Assembly: GCA_937892225.1 (NCBI GenBank)
Contig: CALAUH010000082.1
Span: forward strand, 1-46,599
Reading direction: 5' to 3'
Length of the DNA: 46,599 nt
Origin: an uncultured Treponema sp.
GTDB taxonomy: Bacteria; Spirochaetota; Spirochaetia; Treponematales; Treponemataceae
A program made the translations under genes and the position numbers. Below, one piece after another: positions 15,374 through 24,022 of this stretch (within the stretch, counting starts at the first letter, position 1; each line of letters opens with the position of its first letter). Below the pieces are notes generated by a model that saw only the letters and a list, made by a program, of their open reading frames with translations, was not told the DNA's origin and ran no database searches.

Positions 15374-17350
15374 TTAATTAGTAACAAGTTGAACTGTTAC
15401 TCCTTGCATGGCTTTAGTAATTATTTCTTCCAATTTTGTTTCATTAAAAACAAAACCACCTTCTTTATCTACATCAGTAACCACACTTGCAACAGCATCA
15501 TAATAACTCTGTAACTTTTGATTATTACCTGTTCTTTTAGCTTCTTTTTCTAACTGAACTGCTGTAATATAAGCCTGAGCCTGTATAGATGTAGATGAAC
15601 CGTTAGTAGCTTCAAAAGCTAATTCTTTTAAACTTATTCCTACTGGATTATCTTTAACATTTCCAAAAACGCCTGAATCATATAAATCATCATTAACATC
15701 TGATACTTTCCAAACAATTTCATTTTGTAATCGTCTTAAATTATCAACATTAAAAGCTTCTTTTCTAGTAAGTTCATTTTCTAAATCTTGTGCTTTCGTA
15801 CCTGCTGTTTCGTTTGCATTAATTATAGTTCCATCATTTAATTTTATGCTACCATTTTGTATACCTGAAATTTTACCTCTCATATTATAATATTGACGTG
15901 CTAAGGTTGTAGAAAATCCCATTTTTTCTAACGCAGCAACCCATGAATTTTCATCGTTACCATAATATTTTGTAAGTTGAGAATTTAAATTTTGTAAATA
16001 TTTTTCATCAAAATTACCTTGTTCAAGATATTGTCTAACATCCTGAATACCATTTTTATCTTTACCTAAAACTTCACTTGCTGCCCGATACATTATAACA
16101 TCTTCAACAGAATTTAATCCTTTTGCTCCACCCATAGCATTGGCAAAAGTTTCTATTCTTTTCTGTCCTTCAGAACCAGACCAAAATGCACTGAATTTCT
16201 CTCCTTCAGATGCTACTTTTAATGCTTCCTGACTTTTCAACATATTATTAGTATTTACTACAAAACCCTTTGAAATACCTTTTTCCATAGCATTAGTTAT
16301 ACCCTGTATTAATTCATCAAATTGTACATCTGTAAATCCACCTTTACCTTTATTAGCAAATAAACTATTTAAAGTGTTTAAACCATTATTACCGTATTTT
16401 TGATATAATCCTACAAGATTTTCTATAGAATCTTTATCTGCATTTGTCCAATTAGCAGCATAAGCGGATCTCTGTACAACTTGCTCTATATCTGTTTTGT
16501 TAAATCCATATCTTGCTAATTTGTTTACATCATCAATAAAATCTGCATCTGACAAACCAGTTGCTATATTACGGGCTTTAACCATTTGTAATGTTGCAGT
16601 TGCCGCCGCCTTTGATTGTTCATCATACGTTTTGTATTTTATTGTTCCATCAGAATTTTTTTCATAAATATTACTTTTTCCATAAGCAATATTAAATTTA
16701 TCAAATCTATCAAAGTTTTCAGAGTACATTCTATATGCTTCGTTTTCAGTTTCTTTTTTAGCCGATACACCTTTTACAACCTGAGAGCCTAAACTTAATA
16801 AACCGCCAACTAAAGCAAGAGGAATTCCTAACGGTGTACCCATAAGAGCCGTACCAGCTCCCATCATAGAACTACCAAAACCTGATAATACACCTGATGC
16901 CGTATTTAATCCGGTAACTCCAGCATCTAGCCAGTTACCTCTCATCATCTGCCTTTGATATGCCTGATAACCTTGATAAGCACCTAAACCGATTCCAGTT
17001 ATTCCTAAAGTTGTAGATATACCGCTTTTTACATTACCGCCAAATCTTTTAAATATATTATTTTCACCTGAAACGTCATCTGTAGAACCTGGTGTTGTAC
17101 TTTGATTTATTGCTTTATTATTTTTAAGTTGATCATTGAAAACCTTGAAATTTGACATAACCTGATTAAGAACATCATTCAAACCTTGCAAATTAAAAGC
17201 AAGATTATTCATGAGTTTATCGCCCTGAACACCACCTATGCCATCAAGACCACTATTTTTAAGATTATCAGTAACGTTCTTAATATCATTAATACCTTGC
17301 TGAGTATTAAAACGTAAATTACCGGTTACATCAAATTCCATTGTTTCCAT
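15374..17350 (-). CDS. Tail tape measure protein
   Basis: A 658-residue protein located after the tail chaperones and before the hub, the standard place. It has Gln/Asn-rich helices at the N-terminus, then a hydrophobic Gly/Ala-rich region (about residues 115-200, with GTALMGTPLGIPLALVGGLL), typical of the membrane-inserting part of tape measures, then long helical soluble sequence. It would set tail length and be ejected with DNA. By the rule of about 1.5 angstrom per residue it predicts a tail of about 100 nm. The start at 17350 has AGAGG five bases upstream. Confidence 0.8.
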   Translation of the reverse strand: METMEFDVTGNLRFNTQQGINDIKNVTDNLKNSGLDGIGGVQGDKLMNNLAFNLQGLNDVLNQVMSNFKVFNDQLKNNKAINQSTTPGSTDDVSGENNIFKRFGGNVKSGISTTLGITGIGLGAYQGYQAYQRQMMRGNWLDAGVTGLNTASGVLSGFGSSMMGAGTALMGTPLGIPLALVGGLLSLGSQVVKGVSAKKETENEAYRMYSENFDRFDKFNIAYGKSNIYEKNSDGTIKYKTYDEQSKAAATATLQMVKARNIATGLSDADFIDDVNKLARYGFNKTDIEQVVQRSAYAANWTNADKDSIENLVGLYQKYGNNGLNTLNSLFANKGKGGFTDVQFDELIQGITNAMEKGISKGFVVNTNNMLKSQEALKVASEGEKFSAFWSGSEGQKRIETFANAMGGAKGLNSVEDVIMYRAASEVLGKDKNGIQDVRQYLEQGNFDEKYLQNLNSQLTKYYGNDENSWVAALEKMGFSTTLARQYYNMRGKISGIQNGSIKLNDGTIINANETAGTKAQDLENELTRKEAFNVDNLRRLQNEIVWKVSDVNDDLYDSGVFGNVKDNPVGISLKELAFEATNGSSTSIQAQAYITAVQLEKEAKRTGNNQKLQSYYDAVASVVTDVDKEGGFVFNETKLEEIITKAMQGVTVQLVTN

Positions 17351-17362
17351 ATATTACCTCTT

Positions 17363-17539
17363 TTAAGTCAAGTCATGTTTATTCAAAATATCGCTATCTG
17401 AATATCCTAACTCCCTTAAAATATCATCATTATCGTTTTCTTTTAATTTTTTCTTTGATTCATAATAAGATTTTCTTAATGAATCAATTGAAAAATTCAT
17501 ATTAAATTCAAAAACTATATATTGATAGTCATTATCCAT
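17363..17539 (-). CDS. Tail assembly chaperone, second frame (T-like)
   Basis: The frame continues to 17363 and encodes a C-terminal part beginning MDNDYQYIVFEF and ending ILNKHDLT. The ATG at 17539 overlaps the TAA of the preceding chaperone (ATGGATAA), which permits coupled translation as a 58-residue protein. The frame is open upstream to about 17690, overlapping the first chaperone by about 160 bases. That is the arrangement of phages that make a G-GT fusion by ribosomal frameshifting. Relative to the first frame the shift would be +1 or -2 (Mu uses -2). I could not identify a convincing slippery site, so both routes remain open. Confidence 0.6.
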   Translation of the reverse strand: MDNDYQYIVFEFNMNFSIDSLRKSYYESKKKLKENDNDDILRELGYSDSDILNKHDLT

Positions 17540-18047
17540 CAATTCTTTGTTCACCGGAGAATTCATCAAACAAACCTGGTTCATCAGGATTATTGCTACT
17601 TCTATCGGCATCCACTTTGTTATTTCCTGGTCCTTTATTTGATTTAATCTTTTCCGTAACTTTCTGGCGAAAGGAATATGCCTTAGCATAAACCTCCTCT
17701 ATAAATTCCACATCTGGAATATCTCTAAAAGAAAAATTACTTTTCTTTTTAGCAAGTTCATACCAATCTGGACCACTTAAAACAACTACATCCAAATATG
17801 CAATCATCTGCATCATATTGTAAGTAATGTTATCAAAACATTGAACAGGAATTCCCATTAATCTACTAGCACAAACCCTAGAAATTGCTTCTAAATCTCT
17901 TGCACGAGGAAATTTAATTTTAAATTCACCTCTACTAGTATCAATAGTTTCTGTTACATCTTCACCCATAACAATACTTCTGAATAAATCTCTATTCTGA
18001 ATATCTGTTAATTCTTCTTCTTTTGTTTCTAATTTTTCTAATTCCAT
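17532..18047 (-). CDS. Tail assembly chaperone, first frame (G-like)
   Basis: A 171-residue acidic, helical protein between the tail tube and tape measure, the invariant place of the tail assembly chaperone that coats the tape measure during tail assembly. The conserved-looking part is GEFKIKFPRARDLEAISRV and the LMGIPV to MMQMIAYLDVVV segment. The C-terminal 40 residues are Asn/Asp/Gly-rich and overlap the T-like frame. The start at 18047 is preferred because the GAGG site lies about nine bases upstream; an ATG at 18062 has no ribosome binding site. Confidence 0.7.
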   Translation of the reverse strand: MELEKLETKEEELTDIQNRDLFRSIVMGEDVTETIDTSRGEFKIKFPRARDLEAISRVCASRLMGIPVQCFDNITYNMMQMIAYLDVVVLSGPDWYELAKKKSNFSFRDIPDVEFIEEVYAKAYSFRQKVTEKIKSNKGPGNNKVDADRSSNNPDEPGLFDEFSGEQRIDG

Positions 18048-18085
18048 AATTTTTTTCCTCATTAAAATATATAAAAATATATAGA

Positions 18086-18120
18086 TTGTCTTTACAAAAT
18101 ATATAATTCTGTAAAGACAA
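18086..18120. repeat. Perfect 11-bp hairpin between tail tube and chaperone genes
   Basis: TTGTCTTTACA (18086-18096) pairs exactly with 18110-18120 around 13 bases. No T-run follows on the leftward transcript, so it is a stem-loop rather than a full intrinsic terminator. It follows the highly expressed tail tube gene and could protect its mRNA 3' end or mark a processing site. The AAAGAC arm recalls the repeated modules. Confidence 0.55.
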
Positions 18121-18130
18121 CCTAATTGAA

Positions 18131-18640
18131 TTAAATAATAGTAGTTGTATAATCTTTACCGCTAGACATTTTGATTGCTCTCATAGAAATATCTGATTTA
18201 ATATAAGAACCACCGTTAGCAGCAACGTTATACTGTTCAGGAATTACAGTTGAAAAACTTGCAATAATAGCTTTAGTTTTTTTATCATAAAAATCCATAT
18301 ATGGAAATTTAGTAATAACTTCTTCCAAAATGAAAGCATCATCATCAGGATTAAAACTTGCCAATGATACTTTACCACCACCATTAAATACCTGAGTTCC
18401 GTTGTAAACATCTTTGTTAGCAAGAAAGCCACTCATTGATACAGTACATCGAATACCCTGTGGATCAATTGATGCTGGTACAATTGAACCGCAAACGGCT
18501 GCTTCCTGTAATTGAATAGATTTACTTGCTCTAAAAGAATCGACAAATCCAACTTCCTGAGCATCAGAAGCTGTTGAGCCAACTCTTACCCAACATGAAG
18601 TACCACGTACTAACAAATCTTGTGCAATATTGTATTCCAT
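18131..18640 (-). CDS. Tail tube protein
   Basis: A 169-residue protein directly downstream of the sheath gene, the size and position of a myovirus tail tube. It has repeated beta-strand patterns: RGTSCWVRVGS, VGFVDSFRASKSIQLQEAAV, a central TVSMSGFLANKD and a C-terminal SDISMRAIKMSS. It would polymerise into the inner tube around the tape measure. The start has an AAGAAATGG context with GTGAGGT upstream. Confidence 0.8.
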   Translation of the reverse strand: MEYNIAQDLLVRGTSCWVRVGSTASDAQEVGFVDSFRASKSIQLQEAAVCGSIVPASIDPQGIRCTVSMSGFLANKDVYNGTQVFNGGGKVSLASFNPDDDAFILEEVITKFPYMDFYDKKTKAIIASFSTVIPEQYNVAANGGSYIKSDISMRAIKMSSGKDYTTTII

Positions 18641-18652
18641 TTCTTTACCTCA

Positions 18653-20404
18653 CTATAATTCAATTGTAGTTTCGTATACATGATTTACAGCCGTAATAAA
18701 TACAAAATTTCTTGGAGCTGTTAAGTATCTTGCATACTGTAAATATACTTTATCACCGCTAAATCTTACAGAAATATTCCAAACGTTATCAGTTCCTTTT
18801 GGAATAATTAAACCTGAGATTTTCCATTCATTAGCCTTATCTTTTAAAGTCTGGATAATTGCTGATTCAGAAGTGTTATTAGTTCCACCAATTCCGGTTG
18901 CAAAAGCATTACGTAAATCTCTATCCATAAATAAAGCTTCACGTGTCATACTTCTTTCAACTGAAATTAAATCACCGTTACCCTGGAATGTTGTGATTGA
19001 ACGAATACAAATAAATTCGTTTACATTTTCAGGATTAGGATTACAGCAAGTAACACCATTTTTAATAAGGTTTTCAATATTTGAAATTGTACGTTTTTTT
19101 GTAAAACTTAAAACATTGATTGTTTTATAAGTTAAAGGTTCAGCAACACTCATAGCACTTTCCATACCAGCCAACATACAAGCAATAATAGAACCGCCGA
19201 TATTTTCAGAAGTGTTATTAATTGGATTAAGTGCAACGCCTGAATCAATTACAAGTGATGCAAATTTAGAATTAAGTGATTTTGCGTAATTAATACCGTC
19301 ATCATCTGAGATATTATAATTAGTTCCTAAGAAACAAGTTCTTTCTTTTCTGTTATTTACATTACTCATTTCTATACAATGAGCAACAATCTGAGCATGA
19401 ACTAAATTATCTGTTGATGGTGTTGCAATAATCTGAATATCCTCTGTTTCAAGTTTTTCGAGTGCCAACGCCCAGCTGTTAGTTCCACTTGATCCACCAG
19501 TAAAATATGTAAATACATCACCTGTAGTATCAGGAACTAATCTTGCAATTGATAAGATTTCAACATCATCAAATAATGGAATAGATTTAATTGCGTCTAT
19601 AAATGCCTGTAAATTAGAATAGAATGTTGCACCATCTGTAAGAGGTTCATCATCAACATATTCTGAAATAACAGTAGAAGTACAACTGTCTAATTCATTT
19701 GATTTTGCCTGAGAATCTGCATCTAAAAGATTAGCCGAATATATACCGCTATCGTTGATTTTAGTAACAACGTCTTGTAAATTTGGATAATCTTCAAAAG
19801 AAATTTCTAATTTATCTTCTGTAATTTCTACATTATCTTCAAAAGCCTGTAAAGTCATTCCTTCTGTAGTAATTGTACAAGTTGCTTTATCACCTTCACC
19901 ACCATAATTGATGAAAATTGACTGTTTACCAATGTTATCAATTACTGTGTTATAATCTTTGTAACCAGCTTCAATTTTACGATAATTTGCTCCTAAACTA
20001 CCGTTAGATACCATAATTTTAATCTGATTACAATGTGAGCCATAATCAGATGATTTAATTTTGAGTACATCAGTTTCAGAGTTTTTAAGTGTTACAGTTG
20101 ACTGTAAACCGTTATTAACTCTCATAGCGTATACTTTCTGTGGAATGTATACATTAGAACCTTTGAAAGCATAACCGATTCCTTTTAATAATTCACCGTC
20201 AATAAGTGTATCTTTAGCTTCTGAAAGTGAATTAAACTGTAAAAGTTCAAGCGGTTTTCCTCCCATTGAATTACCTAAAATTACAAGGTTTCCAGATGAT
20301 ACACCAGATGGACTTGTAATATTAGAACTTCTTGAATATACGCCAGGTACATAATGCTGAGAAATTTGACCTGCCGATTCAAATATTGCTGGACTTACTC
20401 CCAT
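18653..20404 (-). CDS. Tail sheath protein
   Basis: A 583-residue contractile sheath subunit. The N-terminus HYVPGVYSRSS with SGNLVILGNSMGGKPLEL fits the sheath family start. The C-terminal domain contains SVERSMTREALFMDRDLRN and the final KVYLQYARYLTAPRNFVFITA strands, which form the inner sheath core. Downstream is the tail tube gene 13 bases away. It shows that the virion is a contractile-tailed phage. The start follows AAGGAGGC eight bases upstream. Confidence 0.92.
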   Translation of the reverse strand: MGVSPAIFESAGQISQHYVPGVYSRSSNITSPSGVSSGNLVILGNSMGGKPLELLQFNSLSEAKDTLIDGELLKGIGYAFKGSNVYIPQKVYAMRVNNGLQSTVTLKNSETDVLKIKSSDYGSHCNQIKIMVSNGSLGANYRKIEAGYKDYNTVIDNIGKQSIFINYGGEGDKATCTITTEGMTLQAFEDNVEITEDKLEISFEDYPNLQDVVTKINDSGIYSANLLDADSQAKSNELDSCTSTVISEYVDDEPLTDGATFYSNLQAFIDAIKSIPLFDDVEILSIARLVPDTTGDVFTYFTGGSSGTNSWALALEKLETEDIQIIATPSTDNLVHAQIVAHCIEMSNVNNRKERTCFLGTNYNISDDDGINYAKSLNSKFASLVIDSGVALNPINNTSENIGGSIIACMLAGMESAMSVAEPLTYKTINVLSFTKKRTISNIENLIKNGVTCCNPNPENVNEFICIRSITTFQGNGDLISVERSMTREALFMDRDLRNAFATGIGGTNNTSESAIIQTLKDKANEWKISGLIIPKGTDNVWNISVRFSGDKVYLQYARYLTAPRNFVFITAVNHVYETTIEL

Positions 20405-20421
20405 TTTTTTGCCTCCTTAAT

Positions 20422-20709
20422 TTAATTAGTTATTCCTAATCGTTTTTTAATATTTGCTACAATTTTATCCCAATCAGCAATTGTATGTTGTTCTTTTGAA
20501 TATTGTGATTTCAATGCTGCTTCAACATACTTATTCTGTGGATAACGCTGTAAATAATAAGTTAATCCATAAGTCTTTGTTTTAGCCATTAAACTTACAT
20601 CCTCCACTTTTTTTATTGATTTTTCAGGTTGTTTTATTTCCTGAACCACTTTTTTTTCATCAGTAGAAAAATTAATTTCTTCCTGAATTATCTCTTTACT
20701 CTTTGACAT
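20422..20709 (-). CDS. Hypothetical protein between tail terminator and sheath
   Basis: A 95-residue, strongly charged protein: the first 45 residues are Lys/Glu-rich and probably disordered or helical. The C-terminal half (TYGLTYYLQRYPQNKYVEAALK) looks folded and helical. The start overlaps the previous stop by 14 bases with GGAGG nine bases upstream, so it is co-translated. The size and place resemble small tail-associated proteins of other myophages, but I do not recognise it. Confidence 0.6.
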   Translation of the reverse strand: MSKSKEIIQEEINFSTDEKKVVQEIKQPEKSIKKVEDVSLMAKTKTYGLTYYLQRYPQNKYVEAALKSQYSKEQHTIADWDKIVANIKKRLGITN

Positions 20710-21517
20710 GATTAATTACCTCCACGATAATATCCTTATTTAATTCTGTAATTTCTGTATCAAATATATATTGAGCAACGTTATAATCAACATCAAAAGA
20801 AATATGACTTCCATAAAGCAAAGTATCAAAATCAAAATTATAATTTGAACCTCTTTCACCTGATACTGAATTATCAAAAATACTACAATCAAAACAACTA
20901 TATTGTTCCTGTAAAACTTTTTCTAAACTACTGGTACATAAAAGTCTTAAATGTTCATATAATTCATTTTTTAGTTGATTGTTTTCACACCAAATTTCTA
21001 TTGATACTTTATCACGCCTTCTTGAATTAACCTGTATTCCGTAAACTTTACCTGGTATATCCTGAGAAGTTCTTGAATCTGCTATTTCTTTTAATTTTGC
21101 AACTCTTGACGGATCACTTATTAAAATAAATCCTGGAATTCTCTCTCTTTGAATTACACCGCCTTTTTTAATTACTTCAACTTCTCCATTAGAATTTATT
21201 TTTGTTTTATCTCTCATTCCTAAATTGATAAAATTATCTAATTCTGTAGAAGTCATACCGATTCCAAAAGTCTGATTAGGTACATTTGCTAAATCACCAG
21301 GTTTAGAATCAGATTGAGTTGATACTACTATTGCTGGAAATGTATCACTTGCCCTGATATGTTCATCTACAATCATGTGTGCAAAAGGATGATCATTGAC
21401 TACAGATATATGAAAATTACCGTAAACTTCGTCTAAATGAAGTCTATCAATATATCGTTTCATAACATCTGCGAGTGCCTGTTCTAATACAAAACCAAAA
21501 TTTATATAATATACCAT
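20696..21517 (-). CDS. Putative tail terminator / neck protein
   Basis: A 273-residue protein between a gp10-like protein and the sheath operon, where the tail terminator is usually encoded. It begins YYINFGFVLEQALADVMKR, and a central region (KVYGIQVNSRRRDKVSIEIWCENNQLKNELYEHLR) has the alternating strand-helix pattern of terminator proteins. The start at 21517 follows GAGAGG by four bases. A longer frame to 21550 would translate the terminator arm of module copy 4 and is rejected. Assignment rests mainly on position. Confidence 0.5.
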   Translation of the reverse strand: MVYYINFGFVLEQALADVMKRYIDRLHLDEVYGNFHISVVNDHPFAHMIVDEHIRASDTFPAIVVSTQSDSKPGDLANVPNQTFGIGMTSTELDNFINLGMRDKTKINSNGEVEVIKKGGVIQRERIPGFILISDPSRVAKLKEIADSRTSQDIPGKVYGIQVNSRRRDKVSIEIWCENNQLKNELYEHLRLLCTSSLEKVLQEQYSCFDCSIFDNSVSGERGSNYNFDFDTLLYGSHISFDVDYNVAQYIFDTEITELNKDIIVEVINHVKE

Positions 21518-21532
21518 AAAACCTCTCAGGTT

Positions 21533-21590
21533 AAAAAAAAAGACAGCCATAAATTTACTAGAAATTTATAGCTGCCTTTAAGACACACTT
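21533..21590 (-). terminator. Repeated leader-terminator module, copy 4
   Basis: Leftward: GTGTGTC, AAAGGCAGC, inner stem with TTTCTAG, GGCTGTCTTT and nine Ts. It lies between a TTGACG/TATAAT promoter (21602-21630) and the ribosome binding site of the tail-terminator gene. The arms match the other four copies apart from two changes that still allow pairing. Confidence 0.75.
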
Positions 21591-21601
21591 AATCTATAAA
21601 T

Positions 21602-21630
21602 ATTATAAATTAATAATCGTTATACGTCAA
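21602..21630 (-). promoter_or_regulatory. Promoter upstream of module copy 4
   Basis: Minus strand: TTGACG (21630-21625), 17-bp spacer, TATAAT (21607-21602). It lies just after the stop of the upstream gene (21634). Confidence 0.6.
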
Positions 21631-21633
21631 TTA

Positions 21634-22464
21634 TTAAAACATATTACCTATATCTGCTCTAATTCCTGATTCAATAATCTTTTCAACATTATCTTTAACA
21701 GTTCTTCTCAAAGCTCCTAACATATCAACGGCATCTGTTCCATCACGCCAGTATAACCATGTTCCCTGAGGTGATTTTGCCGAAATAACTCTAAATGTAA
21801 AATATGTACTTCCTCTTACATCTTTCATTCTAACCATACCGACACTTCTATCATCAAAAGCATCATCAGGTTTTAATCTGTCTTTCCAGGTATAAGAAGC
21901 ACGTTCAATAAGTTCTCCACTTGCATTTTTTTCAAGCCTAGGTTTACTTCCTTTAGGCATAACTTCACTCATTAACATACCTTTTATTACAGTTTCATAA
22001 TTTTTCTGTGGAATTACATTATTCCATCTTCTTTTAGTTCCTTTTCCATTAGGACTTGCCCACCTGAAAGGAATAATTAAATAAGGAATTCCTTTTTTAC
22101 TTACCCTGCTTTTTTTTCCGTATGGATGCGTTTGTTTCATATCATAATATACAGGATTTTTACCGTTTTGAATTTCATTAAGTCTATCAGATGTTGCCGA
22201 TACAGATGAATGAAAATCATCTTTATCTGTAATTCTAAAATTTACATCTTTAGGTTTTAACGGTTTTTCAAGTGCATCAATACCGTCTAATTTATCGTTT
22301 CCGTATAAATAATTTGACCATACATTTTGAATATACTGAGCCGATTGATGAAAAGCATTAGAAGTATTAGGTAAAACTTCTTTATTTGCAGCACCGATTT
22401 TAGTTATATAATTATTAAGAGTATTAAGACTATCTAAATCAAAATCAAGACTTATTTTATCCAT
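21634..22464 (-). CDS. HK97 gp10-like neck / tail completion protein
   Basis: A 276-residue protein with an N-terminal helical segment (NNYITKIGAANKEVL), a basic middle (GKGTKRRWNN) and a C-terminal TWLYWRDGTDAVDMLGALRR that recalls gp10-type head-tail joining proteins. It is placed between a Cys-rich neck-like protein and the tail terminator. It begins two bases after the upstream stop. It would act at the portal-tail interface; the family call is tentative. Confidence 0.5.
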   Translation of the reverse strand: MDKISLDFDLDSLNTLNNYITKIGAANKEVLPNTSNAFHQSAQYIQNVWSNYLYGNDKLDGIDALEKPLKPKDVNFRITDKDDFHSSVSATSDRLNEIQNGKNPVYYDMKQTHPYGKKSRVSKKGIPYLIIPFRWASPNGKGTKRRWNNVIPQKNYETVIKGMLMSEVMPKGSKPRLEKNASGELIERASYTWKDRLKPDDAFDDRSVGMVRMKDVRGSTYFTFRVISAKSPQGTWLYWRDGTDAVDMLGALRRTVKDNVEKIIESGIRADIGNMF

Positions 22465-22466
22465 AA

Positions 22467-23720
22467 CTAATAACTTCCATCGTAACCATTTCTACCGATA
22501 GCCTGAATATTTGCTCCGAGTTTTTCACTATATGTAGTAAATAATTTTACAACCGCTTTTTTAGGAAAACGTTGATTTTCACTTGTTCTTAACTGAGGAA
22601 TTTGTTTTACAACTTTATATGTTGGTAAAACATGATAAGAAATAGAATAAGTATCTGATACATCAGGATAATTACTATTTTCTGTTTCAAGCCATTTGAT
22701 TTTATTATTTGCTACAATTACAAAATCTATACCTTCTTTATATTCTACAATCTGACCATTTTGAATTCCAGTACAACTAATTATATCGTAAACGAAATAA
22801 ACGCCTAAAACATCAAATTCACAATCTTGTCTTATCATTACTTCTTTATTTGTATAACTTCCAGATAAAACTGTCAAAACATCGTCATTAGAAACATCAC
22901 ACTCATAAGGAAATGTTAAAACAGCATCACCCTGAAAATCTGCAACAGCCTGAATATCTGCTTGACTTAAATTCTGATTTAATAAAGCAAAAATAAAAGG
23001 TGGTATATATTTTATTCCTTGACAAGTAATAGGTTCTGCAATAGGAATTTCAGTTATTATTTTTTCTCCGGTTTCATCATCAATTGTTTCTTCAATATGA
23101 TTCTCAATCCTAAACTGATTTAATCGGAATTCTTTAGGTTCATATTCTAAACCATTTGCATCTGTAATTTTATCTATATGTAAAATATCACCAACTGAAT
23201 TATGATATAAACCATCAATATTAGTTTTACCTACTTTTAATTCTTCTATTATATAATAACCTAAATTATTTTTAATCGGTTGAACTTGCTCTAATTCCTG
23301 TTCAATTTTTTTTCTTAAAACTACAGTATAATAAGTTCCTTTTACTAAATTATGAGATTCATTAAGTGTTACAAATAAACCATTTTTTTCAGCATTTTCT
23401 AATCTGTTTCCATTAAAATCATAAACTTCTATTAATTCACAATCTTCTTTATCTGAATTTAATGTTAATATCTGTTTTGCTGCATCTTGTAAAATTGTAT
23501 TTTCATAAACTATTTGAGATTTTTGATATTTATATGTATATCCTCGACCAGAACAGAAAGGACATCTAATATCAGGTTGCATATTTCCTGATTGAACACA
23601 ACTACATTTTGAAGCCGACCTCCATCTAATCCATTGACCATGACGTTCAATCAGTGCTTCATAATTATCTTTACCCAGTGTTAATACTACAGGTGTATTT
23701 CTGCCTAAGCCTTGACCCAT
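22467..23720 (-). CDS. Zinc-ribbon-containing structural protein (unknown neck/tail role)
   Basis: A 417-residue protein. Near the N-terminus are two Cys pairs, KCSCVQ (about residue 38) and CPFCSGRGYTYKY (about residue 53), which together form a zinc-ribbon type module. The remainder is beta-rich (TYYTVVLRKKIEQELEQ). It sits between head completion and gp10-like genes, so it probably belongs to the neck or adaptor. I do not recognise a named family. The start has AGAGGT eight bases upstream, after a terminator hairpin. Confidence 0.55.
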   Translation of the reverse strand: MGQGLGRNTPVVLTLGKDNYEALIERHGQWIRWRSASKCSCVQSGNMQPDIRCPFCSGRGYTYKYQKSQIVYENTILQDAAKQILTLNSDKEDCELIEVYDFNGNRLENAEKNGLFVTLNESHNLVKGTYYTVVLRKKIEQELEQVQPIKNNLGYYIIEELKVGKTNIDGLYHNSVGDILHIDKITDANGLEYEPKEFRLNQFRIENHIEETIDDETGEKIITEIPIAEPITCQGIKYIPPFIFALLNQNLSQADIQAVADFQGDAVLTFPYECDVSNDDVLTVLSGSYTNKEVMIRQDCEFDVLGVYFVYDIISCTGIQNGQIVEYKEGIDFVIVANNKIKWLETENSNYPDVSDTYSISYHVLPTYKVVKQIPQLRTSENQRFPKKAVVKLFTTYSEKLGANIQAIGRNGYDGSY

Positions 23721-23736
23721 GATATTACCTCTTAAC

Positions 23737-23772
23737 TAAAAAAAAATCCGGTTTTTTGGAAAGGACCGGAAA
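23737..23772 (-). terminator. Intrinsic terminator before the zinc-ribbon gene
   Basis: Leftward: TCCGGT, a 12-base loop, ACCGGA and nine Ts. It belongs to the same layout (terminator just before a ribosome binding site) but has different arms from the five-member module family and no promoter of its own that I can see. Confidence 0.65.
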
Positions 23773-23784
23773 AACCTTATTGTA

Positions 23785-23818
23785 AACCCGATGAAAAAAT
23801 TATGAAAAACATCAGGTT
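23785..23818 (-). other. Stem-loop preceding the terminator at 23737
   Basis: AACCTGATG and CATCGGGTT pair over nine positions (one G-U) around a 16-base A/T loop on the leftward transcript, and the stem covers the stop codon of the 65-residue gene. Together with the next hairpin it forms a tandem pair. Confidence 0.5.
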
Positions 23819-24009
23819 GCAACTTTCACGTTACCGTCTGATCCAATAACCAATGCCTTTCCACTCTGAGAAGCTGTAGCCGATAATACACCTGCTAATT
23901 TTGTTTCAAGTGCATCAACGCTATCTACTAATTTTGTAAGAGTTTCTGCTGTCATTGAACCAACAGGACAAGCCTTTTCAATTTTTCTAGGATTAAATAA
24001 TCTTTTCAT
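23812..24009 (-). CDS. Small hypothetical structural-region protein
   Basis: A 65-residue protein starting at the ATG at 24009, nine bases after AGGAGG. A longer frame to 24072 lacks a ribosome binding site and overlaps the upstream gene. It has a basic N-terminus, one Cys (KACPVGSM), a central helix (LTKLVDSVDALETKLAG) and a C-terminal GKALVIGSDGNVKVA turn-rich tail like those seen in small trimeric decoration or fibre pieces. The function is unknown. Confidence 0.55.
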   Translation of the reverse strand: MKRLFNPRKIEKACPVGSMTAETLTKLVDSVDALETKLAGVLSATASQSGKALVIGSDGNVKVAT

Positions 24010-24022
24010 TTTTAAGAGCCTC

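Noticed and set aside
17540..17690. Separate N-terminal start for the T-like chaperone at about 17689
   Set aside because: The frame is open but the region codes for the first chaperone; the extension is more likely read, if at all, by frameshifting.
21518..21550. N-terminal extension of the tail-terminator gene
   Set aside because: It would start within the 3' arm and T-run of module copy 4; the ATG at 21517 follows GAGAGG.
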